Shown: one piece after another, positions 8,290 to 18,205 of the stretch
How positions within the stretch are numbered: the first letter of the stretch is position 1
Layout of the letters: each line of letters begins with the position of its first letter
DNA from: Reticulitermes lucifugus
Lineage: Eukaryota; Arthropoda; Insecta; Blattodea; Rhinotermitidae
Direction: 5' to 3'
Assembly: GCA_026260175.1 (NCBI GenBank)
Contig: JAKCWW010007353.1
Coordinates: 2,486 to 29,526, forward strand
Length of the DNA stretch: 27,041 bases
Made by a program: the position numbers and the translations under genes
The notes under the pieces: model-generated
Told to the model about the DNA's origin: nothing
The model's input: the letters and a program-made list of their open reading frames with translations, nothing else
Databases searched by the model: none

Positions 8290-8515
8290 TTCCAGGAGGT
8301 TGAGGCTCCCAGATTTCAAGACAATCGGCACATGAAGGTAGTAAGGTTTTTAGCCCTACACACCGGTCGCCTTTATTCCCCAGGAAATATTCCTAGTACT
8401 CATTTATGTTGGAGGCTGAATCTATCCCAGGGCCATAGTGCGGCCGGAAGGATTTTATAAATGAAAAATTCCAATGACACCATCGGGAATCGAACCATAA
8501 GACACTGTAGTATCA
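8290..8515 (-). mobile_element. tRNA-derived SINE, family D, copy 1
   Basis: The minus strand carries a consensus B box TGGTTCGATTCCCG near 8487-8500, followed by a body that matches 17945-18205. Shared phrases on the plus strand are ATTCC(T/C)...GTACTCATTT and, upstream, CACCGG or CGCCGG. The A box is eroded. The frame at 8461-8661 is a by-product. Confidence 0.6.
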
Positions 8516-10197
8516 TAATGTTTTATGTCAGAGAATCAGAAAAGAAAGACGTTTTCGATTACTTGTTTCATAACTTTAATAAGAATTCGATAAATTACAG
8601 GCTACCTTTTTGCCGTAGTGTGTTATATAGAAGTCATATATACACACACACACTTGAATGATATGGTACGTAACTAAATGTGAGTCTCTTGAGGACGGTC
8701 GGGTCGATGTGAAGGAAAGTTAACTTTAGCTACTGTAAAAACCTTTAGTTAAACGGAAACAGATTTCGTTTGGGAGACACGTGAAATTAGTTTCGAGACA
8801 TTAATTCTAGAACTCAAGTTTTATGGAACTGTAATTTCGTCACATCTGATTCCAGTTAATGGTGACAGTGCAGGCTGATTGACATCTGCTTCGTCATTCG
8901 GACTGCTGAGATTCTTTCAGTTTCGTACCGAATTTTTTATTGTTTACTGAATATTGTGTAGATATTTCGTCAAACAGAATTATGAAATATATCGAATTAT
9001 TACAACTAAATTCAAATATGTCAACTGCGTTTATGCTGTTATGCCTTGCTCAATGTTTATTCTCTCCGTGTACAGCGCTTGGAATATTCTTTTTTCATAG
9101 ACTGTTACAACTATATCGTGGGTATCGAGTAGGTCCTGAAGCCGCGAAATCGCTACTTGCGACTAGGCGAACATGAGAATAGCACACAATTGTGCCTCAG
9201 AAAAATTTATATTGGTGATGTAAAGTTAATTAAACTTGCTGGTAGCAGGGTCCACTATACGGTTTTGTGTGACGCAGCTGAAATTTTGAGTTCCCTCAGG
9301 ACCCAGCATTATTTCAAAAGCTGACTCATCGGGACTGTTTGGGACAGCCTGTATTCTACGGACTTAGTAATAATCCCTCACTGACCGAGAGAGGATAGAG
9401 CCCTTGTCTGATGCGGGAGAGAAACTAACACCAATATTACTACTCGCTGATAGTAAGTGAGTACCAAAGCAGCAATAAATAATCGAATAGGTTTCGGAAA
9501 GTTTAGAATTGTATTCGTATTGAAGGAAGTATGAATGGTAAATATGTCTTGAAAACACAGTCCATGAAAACACCTGGTGCACGTGGTGATGTATTACTTA
9601 AAGGTACAGAGTTCAAGTATGGCTACGGACAAGAGTACCAGAAAATCATTTTTATCGTCTCTCTTTATACAGGTTGATTAATTGGACCAGCGATATATAT
9701 CTTAATGCATTATAGATTGCCATTCATTCATGCTAGAGATTAGATCCACCCCAGGCCCCGTAACTCGCCAAGCTGGGATTATGTTGGGTATGAGATGAAA
9801 TTTTTCACAAATATAGGCTGACAGAATTCCAGTTCGCCAAGCCTGTCTCGCTAAACCGGATTAATGAGCGATGTTCTGTGAACCAGAAGTGCTTTATAGA
9901 GGATATTCTGATACATACTGAAGAATATTACGGAATGTACGTACAAATACGCCGAAGCGAATATCTCTTTAAAGTGTACCCTGATAATTTTGTGTGATGG
10001 CAATGGGCTTCCTCACTGACAAAATTGAGAATTATGATTTCTTCCTTCATCATCTAACTACATCGAGCGAAGTCCCTCTTAAAAACTAAGAGCCAATTAG
10101 CAGTCAAATAATTTTCCTGTTTTGTGAACGCGTAATTCCATTATTGTATTCAGACAAGCCCCTGCTTAACCCAAATTAAGCTAGAAGAATTCAGTCC
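8516..10197. other. No recognisable feature
   Basis: Several short frames (8940-9176 plus, 9364-9582 minus) have no recognisable family. TTGGGACAGCCTGTAT ending near 9357 could be a 3' terminal repeat of a Tc1/mariner-type element, but I found no partner. Confidence 0.4.
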
Positions 10198-10246
10198 ATA
10201 ATAATAATAATAATAATAATAACATCATCATCATCATCATCATCAT
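10198..10246. repeat. Compound trinucleotide microsatellite (ATA)n(CAT)n
   Basis: About eight ATA units are followed by about nine CAT units, without interruption. It abuts a minus-strand LINE-like tail, for which such trinucleotide runs are a typical 3' end. Confidence 0.9.
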
Positions 10247-10345
10247 CCTTTTGACATCCACATCGATATTGTCCTATATACATGTAGGTCTCCCAATTTG
10301 CGGTTTTCCTTCAGTATTCCCGATTGAAATTTTTCTGTGTACATT
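10247..10345 (-). pseudogene. Possible LINE 3' coding relic
   Basis: The minus strand, read towards the microsatellite, translates to EGKPQIGRPTCI, a stop, then DNIDVDVKR and a run of Met from the repeat. A GKP..GRP...W.DNI.. pattern ending in a trinucleotide tail is typical of the C-terminal end of insect LINE reverse transcriptases. The match is short and contains a stop, so the call is tentative. Confidence 0.35.
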
Positions 10346-11104
10346 TCTCATATACCTTCTGTTTTTTGCTGGAGCCTGTTAATTTATTTATCAAAATTAC
10401 GACTCGCTTTGTTCCGTGTTTCTTGAGCATTTTGCAGATAAGTGTGTGTTTAGTGATTGAGACTGCACTTTCCAGCCTCACTTTCATGTCTGTTAATCAG
10501 AAACATTTTGATTCACTATGAATTGTATAAATATACATTTTATATATTAAGTCATGTATAATATATGTAATACATATATCATTAATATAAAATATATTTT
10601 ATAAATTATATGTTTGTGTTATATGAAAAATTGTATAATACGTTAATGAAAACCTAATGTAATTTTATTAAAAGGTATCTCATAGTTGAGTTTGCAGGTT
10701 ATTGCAGGTATTATGCTGTTATTAGCTTATGCTGTGCTGCGTCAAATGAATGGGTGACAAAGAATTGGAAAGGATGTGAATGGCGGAAGTAGTGACGTAA
10801 TACATGTTACTATCCTGCTTTTTCTTGTGGGGCTTTAGAAAATCACGGAATCTTTAGTCAGGATAGTCGGTGTCCCAACCATGAATTGAGCCAGACGCAT
10901 CCCAAACAAGTGATGTGTATTAAGTTAAATGTATTTAAGAATGAGATGACTGTGAATTACGAGTGTGGTCTTTATACCGAGGTTGTAATAAGGGCACAGT
11001 AATAATGACTTATAGGTCCTTGTGTCATTCTGAAGCCATGATTTATTTCTAACATTAGTATGTAGTGTGTTGATGAAGATATCTGGAGCTAAGAAGGACG
11101 ACGT
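10346..11104. other. AT-rich DNA, no recognisable feature
   Basis: 10520-10625 is extremely AT-rich with short ATATAT palindromes. The 65-aa frame at 10324-10521 is unconvincing. Nothing else is seen. Confidence 0.4.
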
Positions 11105-11396
11105 AAGAGGGGAGTGGTGAAGACTGCGTAAGAAGGAGCTTTATGATTTGTACACTTCAACAGATATTGTGCGACTGATAAATCAAGAAGAATTAGGTGG
11201 GTGGGGCATATGGACTGTATGGGGGAGAGGAGAGGTGCCTACAGGATTTTGGTGAGGAAACCTGAAGAAGAGAGGGCACTTGGAAGAGCTAGGCATAGAT
11301 GGAAGGATAATATTAAAATGTATCTTCTAGACGTGGGAGGAGGGAATCGCCTGGATTGATCTGGCTTAGGACAGATTCAGGAGGCGGGCCCTTGTT
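11105..11396 (+). pseudogene. LINE reverse-transcriptase C-terminal relic
   Basis: The plus strand first reads RLRKKELYDLYTSTDIVRL in one frame. After a shift it reads RRIRWVGHMDCMGERRGAYR, then ILVRKPEEERALGRARHRWK and DNIKMYLLDVG. A further shift gives WIDLA, a stop and DRFRRRALVN. Segments of the form R.RW.GH..RMGE.R.AY.ILV.KPE..R.LGR.R.RW.DNIKMDL, ending WIDLAQDRD.WRALVN, are the familiar C-terminal region of insect non-LTR endonuclease/reverse-transcriptase proteins, beyond the catalytic core. At least two frameshifts and an in-frame stop make this copy dead. It is 5'-truncated, as is normal for LINE copies, and runs directly into a 3' hairpin and tail. Confidence 0.75.
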
Positions 11397-11436
11397 AACT
11401 AACTGCTCATTGCAGTTAGTTGGTTAGTTAGTTATC
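11397..11436 (+). repeat. LINE 3' hairpin and TTAG-type tail
   Basis: A perfect 10-bp stem, AACTAACTGC (11397-11406) with GCAGTTAGTT (11412-11421) and a 5-base loop, directly follows the LINE coding relic. It is followed by GGTTAGTTAGTTA, a short tandem run. A 3' hairpin plus short tandem repeat is plausible as the LINE 3' end recognised by its reverse transcriptase. Confidence 0.5.
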
Positions 11437-11842
11437 TAGTACAGTGTTTGAGTTGACGTTTCGTATTGTGTATATAAACTAATATTTTCATAAAAATATA
11501 CTTTTTTCTCTTCTTTCACATATAATTTCTAGCTTTATGAATATGGAACAGGTTTATATCAAAAGCAGTTCGATATACATTGTATTCACCATAAAATGTG
11601 GATGCCATTTTAATACATATATTTACGTATAAATATAAATTTATGAAGCTCGTACAATTTTCTAACAGCATTTGATGATTTTTTAATTTAACAAAACATA
11701 AGGAAAAATTAACTTTTACCTCATTACTATGCGATGTCTAAAATGCGATTAATAAGATATATTTGTGCCTGCAATAAACAAGGATGAAGGCCAGTTATGT
11801 GAACTGAACGTGTAGTAAATAGAAGTTAAATTCAGTTTAGAA
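11437..11842. other. No recognisable feature
   Basis: AT-rich, with no supported frame or repeat. Confidence 0.4.
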
Positions 11843-11935
11843 ATGCCGTGAAGGCACAGAGATGGAGCACAAGGTATAGGTGGAATTTTCTTAAACGCGG
11901 CCCTAGTTGGTTATGTGGTCAACGCCACGCCCCAA
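11843..11935 (+). repeat. SINE-like family G fragment, copy 2
   Basis: It begins GCCGTGAAGGCACAGAG and later has ACGCCACGCCCC. Both match, in order and spacing, the minus strand of the element at 3456-3663. Only an internal part is retained and no flanking duplication is seen. Confidence 0.55.
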
Positions 11936-12238
11936 TGGAGTAAATACCTTTGGAAAGTAAGGATACTGTTTGGAGTCTTTCCTATTTGTTGTTCAGCGTT
12001 GATTGAGAAATATACTTCGTATAAACACAAATGTGACTAACGCAATACGGAACATAAGTAACAATATTCTCATGGCAATATCCTGTGGAAAGTGACGCCG
12101 TGTATTCTGAGGAATCTGTTACCTCATCCGTCAAGGCAGATGAATCAGCCTTGCGAAAAAAGCCAACCAACCAGTAAAAAAAAAGGCAACTTGTAAACTC
12201 TTGAATAAATGTTTTCTACGCTCCGCACAGTACTTATA
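11936..12238. other. No recognisable feature
   Basis: Nothing supported. A minus-strand frame of 62 aa (11982-12170) lacks motifs. Confidence 0.4.
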
Positions 12239-12471
12239 CAGGGTGCGTCCGTGAATCGGGCGATTTTGCAACACTGTTTTATCCGGTTTGGCAACACTGG
12301 GGCGGATGCCGCTATNNNNATTTTGCTGCCAACTGTAAAGCGTTTTAGTTGCAATGGAGCCGTGGACTGGAGCACAAAGTGCTTTTGCTGTGAAAACGTT
12401 TTACAAAAACGGTGACAATTTATGTGATCGCTCAGCGTTTTTAAACTCGCCCGATTCACTGACGCACCCTG
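12239..12471 (+). mobile_element. Tc1/mariner-type deletion derivative (MITE) with TA duplication
   Basis: Inverted termini CAGGGTGCGTC.GTGAATCGGGCGA (12239 onward) and its complement ending at 12471 differ at one position over about 26 bases. TA flanks both ends (12237-12238, 12472-12473). Inside are a 5' leader, an N gap of four bases (12316-12319) and the first codons of a transposase, which run straight into the 3' terminus. The internal body has therefore been deleted. TA target duplication and termini of this kind place it in the IS630/Tc1/mariner superfamily. The longer minus-strand frame (12145-12624) and the plus frame at 12209 are by-products. Confidence 0.8.
12354..12440 (+). pseudogene. 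Transposase N-terminal stub in the MITE
   Basis: ATG at 12354 opens MEPWTGAQSAFAVKTFYKNG and about ten more codons before the reading frame enters the 3' terminal repeat. Transposases with a DUF4817-type helix-turn-helix start typically begin M(E/D).W...(Q/E)R.FAV..F(F/Y)..N.S, and this stub fits. The helix-turn-helix remainder and all catalytic acidic residues are absent, so no activity is possible. Confidence 0.6.
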
Positions 12472-12473
12472 TA

Positions 12474-13598
12474 CAACTGCCAACGGTTGACACATCCTTC
12501 TGAAGGGTGTGGATTCTGTCTCCCTCATTTCCATCCAGAGATCCAAAGGTACAGACAGATACGGGTGCACAAGATATCGGCGGTGTCCGGCACCTGAACA
12601 AACGCGGTTTGTAATTGTGTTCACAGAAATCTTCCATTGTTATGTCTCGTGGTACAGCAACGTATAGTCAACATCTTCACATCTTTTTTGTTTAAACCAC
12701 ATTTTAATCTTTTGAAATGTAAAACAATAGTAAAGTGCTCTTCTGGCCAGTGCTCCACTTTGTTCGACAGAGCCCTGCTTTATTTGAACTCTCCCATTCT
12801 TTGCCCGCTTGTCTTTCTCATCAGTTTATTAATAAGGTGAAGATGAGTACAGAACACTAGTGAAATGGTACTGACAGGGGAAACCAAGTATTGAAGGAAA
12901 GCCTGTCTCAGTGCCGTTTGTTTCACCACGAGCCTCAATTGGTTTGGCCCATTATCCAACTCGGGTCTCCACGACGAGAGCCCCGCAAATAACCTTGAAG
13001 TGTGAAATTATTCCATTGTACATACATATCCAATTCCTGGTCACAGTAAACACAATGTGTTTCCAACCGTTTAATGCTATTTGGTAAAACAATCTGTATA
13101 TATTGTGAGGGACTTGAGAAACGCATAAATGTTCTGCGTATAAAAATGTAGATTTTATTTAATGTTACTGCATGTGGTGCAGTTTAGCACGTTAGGATTG
13201 TGATCACGTATACGACTGTCGTCTAAGTGGTCTCCATTCTCATATTCCGTCTGCATTTTGTAGGCAGTTCTTGTCCCCCATATTTGCCAGAGAGCTCAGC
13301 TTATCCAACATTTGGTCGCCACAACGTTAACTTGTAAAGAGTGTGACTTATACTAGTCACTGAGTCATTTCTTCTTTTTTCCTGTTCATGTTTCCTTCTA
13401 AAGTCCACATATTCTCCAGAGAACGTCATTTCAAATCACCCTTTTCTTAGGTTGAGACACAAGACCCGATTTGGGTATTCTACACTGGGGAAGACATAAT
13501 TTTCACGAACAAAGTCCAATATGACTAAGTCCTCTTAACTGATTTACATTAATTTTTCTACTCTAATTAAAACTGTTTTTGTCCGTGTTTTGTCTATG
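12474..13598. other. No recognisable feature
   Basis: A 63-aa minus-strand frame at 12935-13126 (including HCVYCDQELDMYVQW) has a CxxC pair, but I recognise no family and see no coding context. Nothing else is supported. Confidence 0.35.
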
Positions 13599-13613
13599 TT
13601 ATTAAGAATAATC

Positions 13614-13990
13614 GTCGCCCTCGGTGGACTAGTGGTTAGTGGTACTGGACCCAAGGTTCGCGGGTTCGATCCCGACCGAGGTCGATGGATTTTTAAGGGT
13701 GATAANNNNNNNNNNNNNNNNNNNNNNNNNNNNNNNNNNNNNNNNNNNNNNNNNNNNNNNNNNNNNNNNNNNNNNNNNNNNNNNNNNNNNNNNNNNNNNN
13801 NNNNNNNNNNNNNNNNNNNNNNNNNNNNNNNNNNNNNNNNNNNNNNNNNNNNNNNNNNNNNNNNNNNNNNNNNNNNNNNNNNNNNNNNNNNNNNNNNNNN
13901 NNNNNNNNNNNNNNNNNNNNNNNNNNNNNNNNNGAGGCAAGAGGAGGCCCGGGCCCATATAGGGCTGTTGAGCCATGGTTATTATTATTA
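13614..13990 (+). mobile_element. tRNA-derived SINE, family C, with internal assembly gap
   Basis: The tRNA-like head GGTGGACTAGTGGTTAGTGG (A box) and GCGGGTTCGATCCCG (B box) are both near consensus. A 15-bp target duplication, TTATTAAGA.TAATC with one mismatch, sits at 13599-13613 and 13991-14005. The 3' end is a (TTA)n tail after AGGGCTGTTGAGCCATGG. The body is interrupted by 228 N (13706-13933), so its true length is unknown. Frames here (13590-13997 both strands) are artefacts of the Ns. Confidence 0.8.
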
Positions 13991-14005
13991 TTATTAAGAC
14001 TAATC

Positions 14006-14898
14006 AGTTGTTCAAAATTATGTTATGGAACATAAGAGACTGTGAACGGTTCAAGATTAGGATTACATGTTCAAACTCCACTGTAAAAATTCAATAAAAT
14101 TTGTATTGTAATGGGCTATAGATTGCTGAGGCGTATAAATTAAAAGTGAAATGAATTAGTATACACGTACACGCACGCTTGCACATTGTAGTGCAGTCTA
14201 ATTCATACACGTGCACTCTTGCATTTATAATTGCCCTCTTCAATATTATTCCCGCAATGTGATCTTTTATCCGATAAATCCGATTTTACGGGAAAGTAAA
14301 TTCCAAATGTGTACAGGTAAAGGCGTTTGTACTGTATTCTAGATGAATGGACATAAAACTAGGCAGAATAAAACAAAGGAGAGGAAACGAAGGTTTCAGA
14401 GGATGAAAACAACATTTTGTGAAGTCTGATTATGCTCTGGCCACATTTTCCAAAATTAAATATTTAACGTCTCCTTCAAATGAAAATGTTATGTATTCGT
14501 ACGATAGACAATCGGGCCGTTTGGGAATGTAATTTCATAAAATGATAATAATAATTCTTACACTGACATTTGTTAATACTGAGAGTATTACGGAAGGTGG
14601 CTTTCTCTTACATAAGTGGGTGAGTGTGTTGGGCAAACAGTCAGAACACTGCTGGCTCTGAGACAGATTCGCCTTATCTTCCCTCTGAGTAGTTTACCAT
14701 ACCTTTTGTAGGTAAAAGCCTCTTATTAATTTGCTGTTATTTTAACTTAAAATAGCAAAATCGTAATTTAGCTTTCATTTCTTACGGTACTTCAGACCAT
14801 AACTTCAGTTTCCATATCTTTTTAATGCATTCGAAATAACTTGATACAAAATTTTTAATAAATGCATAATATACGTATTTAATACAGAGGATTTTTTA
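14006..14898. other. No recognisable feature
   Basis: AT-rich, no supported frame, box or repeat structure. Confidence 0.4.
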
Positions 14899-15178
14899 AT
14901 CAGGCCGATCCCGGCGGCGGCGCGGCCTAAGGCGTTGGTCTGCGGCCGCTCGCTTACTGGGCTTGCGGGTTCGAATCTCGCCGGGGGCATGGATGTGTGT
15001 CTCTTGTGAATGTTGTATGTTGTCAGGTAGAGGTCTCTGCGACGGGCCGATCCCTCTTCCAGAGGAGTCCTACCAAGTGTATGTATGTCATTGAGTGTGA
15101 TCAGGTGCAACAATAACCCTCTACACATACAGTGAGTAGGTAGAAGAGATCAGACTGTGAAAGAAAGAAAGAAAGAAT
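14899..15178 (+). mobile_element. tRNA-derived SINE, family A, copy 1
   Basis: The head GGCCGATCCCGGCGGC, then GCGGCCTAAGGCGTTGGTC, and the B box GCGGGTTCGAATCTCGCC are tRNA-like. The body contains TGTTGTATGTTGTCAGGTAG and GACGGGCCGATC, and the 3' tail is (GAAA)n at about 15160-15177. Imperfect A/T-rich direct repeats (GATTTTTTAA / GAATTTTTAA) flank it. The minus-strand copy at 16855-17117 aligns through the head and most of the body. The frame at 14805-15128 is a by-product. Confidence 0.8.
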
Positions 15179-15534
15179 TTTTAAACATTGTTCACATATG
15201 TGTTATTTGTGTTAAAGCACTGCAGTTCAAATTCTTAATTGTAATTGTGGCAAGAAATTTAAACTATTAAGTAGAAATTGAAGCGTTTGAAAATATTAAA
15301 CTTTCAGTAAGTGATCCTTCCTCCTGCAACTGTCGAAACCCGCCATACACAATCCTTCTGCGGTCAGTTGTTATGCGTTCGTAGCAACGTGACGTGAAAT
15401 ACGGAACTACTAGTGAGTAATGAGCTTAGTCTGCAGGTTAGAGACAACTAACTGGGCTTCTTTGTGGTATTATTCCCTTGTAAATGTGGTGTCGCGGGGC
15501 TTGTTCTACTTCTATTGTCAGGTAAAAATGTGGT
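15179..15534. other. No recognisable feature
   Basis: No supported feature. The 122-aa plus-strand frame at 15420-15788 runs mainly through the antisense strand of the following SINE. Confidence 0.4.
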
Positions 15535-15818
15535 GTCCCTGTACACGCTCTAAGTCATATGAGGACATGGAGGTACAGCTCCGACTCTTAACCTCGACAA
15601 TGGATGGGGAGGGTAATCAGCCTGTCGTCCCGATCGACTTGCCTATCGCGGAAGAAGACCCACCGTCCACGTTGGATATAAGGCTGGGTGGGCCCCAAAA
15701 CCGGTCTGGACGCAATATGGAAGAGAAAAGTTTTTATCCATTCCGCAAATTCAACCACGATTCATCGCTCGTCCAGCTGTTAGCGTAGTGCCTACACTGA
15801 CTGAGCTATTTCGGCCCC
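15535..15818 (-). mobile_element. tRNA-derived SINE, family B, copy 2
   Basis: The minus strand opens GGCCGAAATAGCTCAGTCAG with a clear A box (plus span 15796-15809) and a degenerate B box GTGGTTGAATTTG near 15744-15756. The body shares AGACCGG, GGCCCACCCAGCCT and CTCCATGTCCTCATA with copy 1 at 3821-4084. The distal end near 15535 is approximate. Confidence 0.7.
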
Positions 15819-16854
15819 CCTTTTTCACATAAAACAATTAAAATGTGGATCCTACGCTGCGGGATAAATAGTTTATTTTTTAAACTGATGGATTTATAAA
15901 AGCTCAATGTGATAGATCCAACTGAAATTCCTTTTTATTTGTACATGACTGCGTGACGAATAAAGCAGAACTAGCTGCCTAAACGTTGTTTTAACAAGAA
16001 ACGAGACGACGGAATGGTTAATTTAATATGTGTTCAATTTAAATTACGGACCTTTCGTGTTGAACGAACGTCTTCTAAGTCATTATTGAAATGACTCCAC
16101 AGTACAGAGCCTGCATTCAATACTCAGCTGTTACTGAATTTATAAATATGTTTCCTCCTTTAACCTTTAGTTTTCTAATGTGTACTTCTGGCGAGCTGCT
16201 GATATTGCTGAAGTCTGCTAACGTGTACTTTTAGGTGAGCTCAATTTGGCACCATTGAAAACACGTTATTTTTCTCTGTCTGCACAATATGGCAACTCTG
16301 AAGCAGTCTGCAATATTTTTGTTCTTGTATCTTTGTGTAAACAGTTAGCCAAGGCCAAACTTAGGCCCTAAATTGGCCGGAAATGCATAAGTGCAATACG
16401 TGTTAAAAGGCACTGAGCATTTACGTTACTCCTGCATTTTTCAAATGAAATGTTGGTCATAAAACCATTTGGGTTCCTGAAGCAGCAGAGTAGAACCTCT
16501 GAGGAGAAGGAAAGGAAAAGTTTCCATTGCTTAGGTTGCAGGTAATCCTCCGAACACAGTTAAGAGTTTGTTCTTGAACGGGTTGCTTGTATTTGATATT
16601 TACGGAATTTTAAGGCTTTCTGAGCAATGTCTGTTTCCTTCCCCACAAAGTGTCCTTTATTTCATAAATTTATCGCAAATAATTGTAGAAATGTTAAAGT
16701 TTCTGCAAAGCATGCGTAGAATTTAAATACAAACGCAGAACAATTCGGTGAGCTGGGACATACAGCTGGGATTTAACTCGGCATTTAAAAGTTAATTTGC
16801 ATGTTACCTTTTACACTTAACAACCATCTTAATCCGAATGTGTCTTCTAATTTG
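15819..16854. other. No recognisable feature
   Basis: AT-rich, no supported coding frame or element terminus. Confidence 0.4.
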
Positions 16855-17117
16855 TTTTTTTCTTTCCAAGGGCTCGACAGCCCTGTTGTACCTAGGCCTC
16901 CTCATTGTCGAGGTTTCGCGATCACACTCGGATATTACACACTCGGTAGAACTCCCCTGGACAAGTTATCAGCCCGTCGCAGAAACCTCTATCTCACAAC
17001 ACACAACACTCGCAAGAGACAGGTATCCTTGCCCCCGGCGGGATTCGAACCCACAATTCCAGCAGGCGAAAGGCCGCAGACCCACCCTTAGACCGCGCGG
17101 CCACTGGGATCGGCGTC
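16855..17117 (-). mobile_element. tRNA-derived SINE, family A, copy 2
   Basis: The minus strand reads GCCGATCCCAGTGGCCGCG, GGTCTAAGG, then the B box GTGGGTTCGAATCCCGCC, a TGTTGTGTGTTGTGAG stretch, GACGGGCTGAT and an A-rich GAAAGAAAAAAA tail at its left end. This matches copy 1 at 14899-15178 through head and body. The region before the tail differs (extra CCTCGACAATGAGGAGG). Plus frames at 16801-17242 read through its antisense. Confidence 0.8.
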
Positions 17118-17295
17118 TTTTTTATGTAAACATATTTATAAATGGCAGGAATTTCACATCTAATTTTACATACGTAATAGAAAACACAATCATCACATCT
17201 TTTACGTCATTATGTGTGCATTCTCTCAGGAAAGCAACGTAAACTTATAACCTAATATACATTCTTCTGAATACGATTTGAATTCAAGACATATA

Positions 17296-17480
17296 CAGAA
17301 TGGCCAGAATAAAACCGAACCCGCTCTGGAGTGTACGTTAACAGTCTATTATTATACAGGACGTGTATTTTCTTGCTGGACTGACTGCTGTAGAGCGGAC
17401 GGTATCATTGTTGCCTAGCGACCTGTGATGCCGTTTGGTGTGCAGCGCTCAGTCCTTCTCAGTCCCGCGTTAAGAAAAAT
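17296..17480 (+). mobile_element. Possible 5' end of a Tc1/mariner-type transposon
   Basis: TATA is followed by CAGAATGGCCAGAATAAAAC, close in style to the CAGAATGATTC terminus at 25759 and to the CAGGGTG termini common in this superfamily. A GC-richer leader follows (CGCTCAGTCCTTCTCAGTCC). No matching 3' terminus or transposase was found, so this is tentative. Confidence 0.3.
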
Positions 17481-17699
17481 TGCTGTGTGGTATAAAATCC
17501 AGATAGAAGCTTACTAAGCAACCTTCAAAGTAGCTACATATTTTTCTTACAAATTGTATTAATTGTATGGAGTATGTAACAATTTTGAAGATTTAAATAG
17601 TCATGTCGATTGGCAAACAGTTAATTTTCGTATTAGCTCAGTGACTTCATCTTCAGTGATAACCAGTCCAAGTTGATTAGGCTGTTAAAACCTGAAAGT

Positions 17700-17805
17700 G
17701 AATGCACTACAAACCTTCGAAAAGTCAGAATATTTTTAACAGTCGCCCTGCGTAACATCTTAGAAGACTTGAATCTTCAGCAACACCGCTGTGAGACCTC
17801 AAATA
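17700..17805 (+). repeat. Dispersed repeat, copy 2 (partner of 6265-6425)
   Basis: GACTTGAATCTTCAGCAAC and its flanks align with the minus strand of 6265-6342. The 63-aa frame at 17673-17864 (LEDLNLQQHRC) and the minus frame at 6219-6410 (PENLNLHQYHC) look alike only because they lie in the same repeat. I do not treat them as genes. Confidence 0.45.
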
Positions 17806-17944
17806 TCTCAAAAGTAATTTTACTGTTTCAGCGCTTTTGTATATTAATAATTGAATACGAATGAATAAGTACTAATATATTAAAAAGTAGATTGTTCTCC
17901 ATGAAAAGTAAAGCTTTCCCGTAACAAGTCATGAAGACTAAGAG

Positions 17945-18205
17945 GGGGGATGGAATGTTGGGCTTCCATCCTTAATTTGACATTCGGCATAACTAGAACG
18001 ACAGAGTTGTCAGCTCTACGCGCCGGCCTCACTTTACCCCCAAGAAAATTCCTTGGTACTCATTTCTGTTACTCTTTGAATTGACCCCAGTACTACTGAA
18101 TGCGGAGAGAAGGATTAGGTATTTTAAAATTTCCAAGGACCGTACCGGGAATCGAACTCGGATCCTCCCATCTTGTGGCGCAGTAGTTCAACCAACTGCA
18201 TGTGT
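17945..18205 (-). mobile_element. tRNA-derived SINE, family D, copy 2
   Basis: The minus strand has an A-box-like GCAGTTGGTTGAAC and a consensus B box GAGTTCGATTCCCGG, then a body with GAGTACCAAGGAATTTTC and GGTAAAGTGAGGCCGGCG. It matches 8290-8515, which reads GTACTAGGAATATTTCC at the same place. Ends are approximate. Confidence 0.65.

Noticed and set aside
9330..9357. 3' terminal repeat of a DNA transposon (TTGGGACAGCCTGTAT)
   Set aside because: No inverted partner or transposase remains were found within the window.
10198..10246. CRISPR-like or regulatory tandem array
   Set aside because: It is a plain trinucleotide microsatellite without spacers. The window is eukaryotic and no direct-repeat/spacer array occurs anywhere in it.
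12145..12624. 159-aa minus-strand frame, the longest here without a large N run
   Set aside because: It reads antisense across the MITE and its inverted termini and through N bases; the sense strand carries the genuine transposase stub.
12935..13126. 63-aa minus-strand frame with a CxxC pair
   Set aside because: A single CxxC is too weak for a zinc-binding call, and no family or neighbouring exon is recognisable.
13590..13997. Frames of 107-135 aa on both strands
   Set aside because: Their length comes from the 228 N run; the real content is a tRNA-derived SINE.
15420..15788. 122-aa plus-strand frame
   Set aside because: It lies mostly antisense to SINE family B copy 2.
17673..17864. Similar short peptides at 17673-17864 and 6219-6410 as a possible conserved small gene
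   Set aside because: The similarity follows the DNA of a dispersed repeat, including non-coding flanks, and the frames have no other support.
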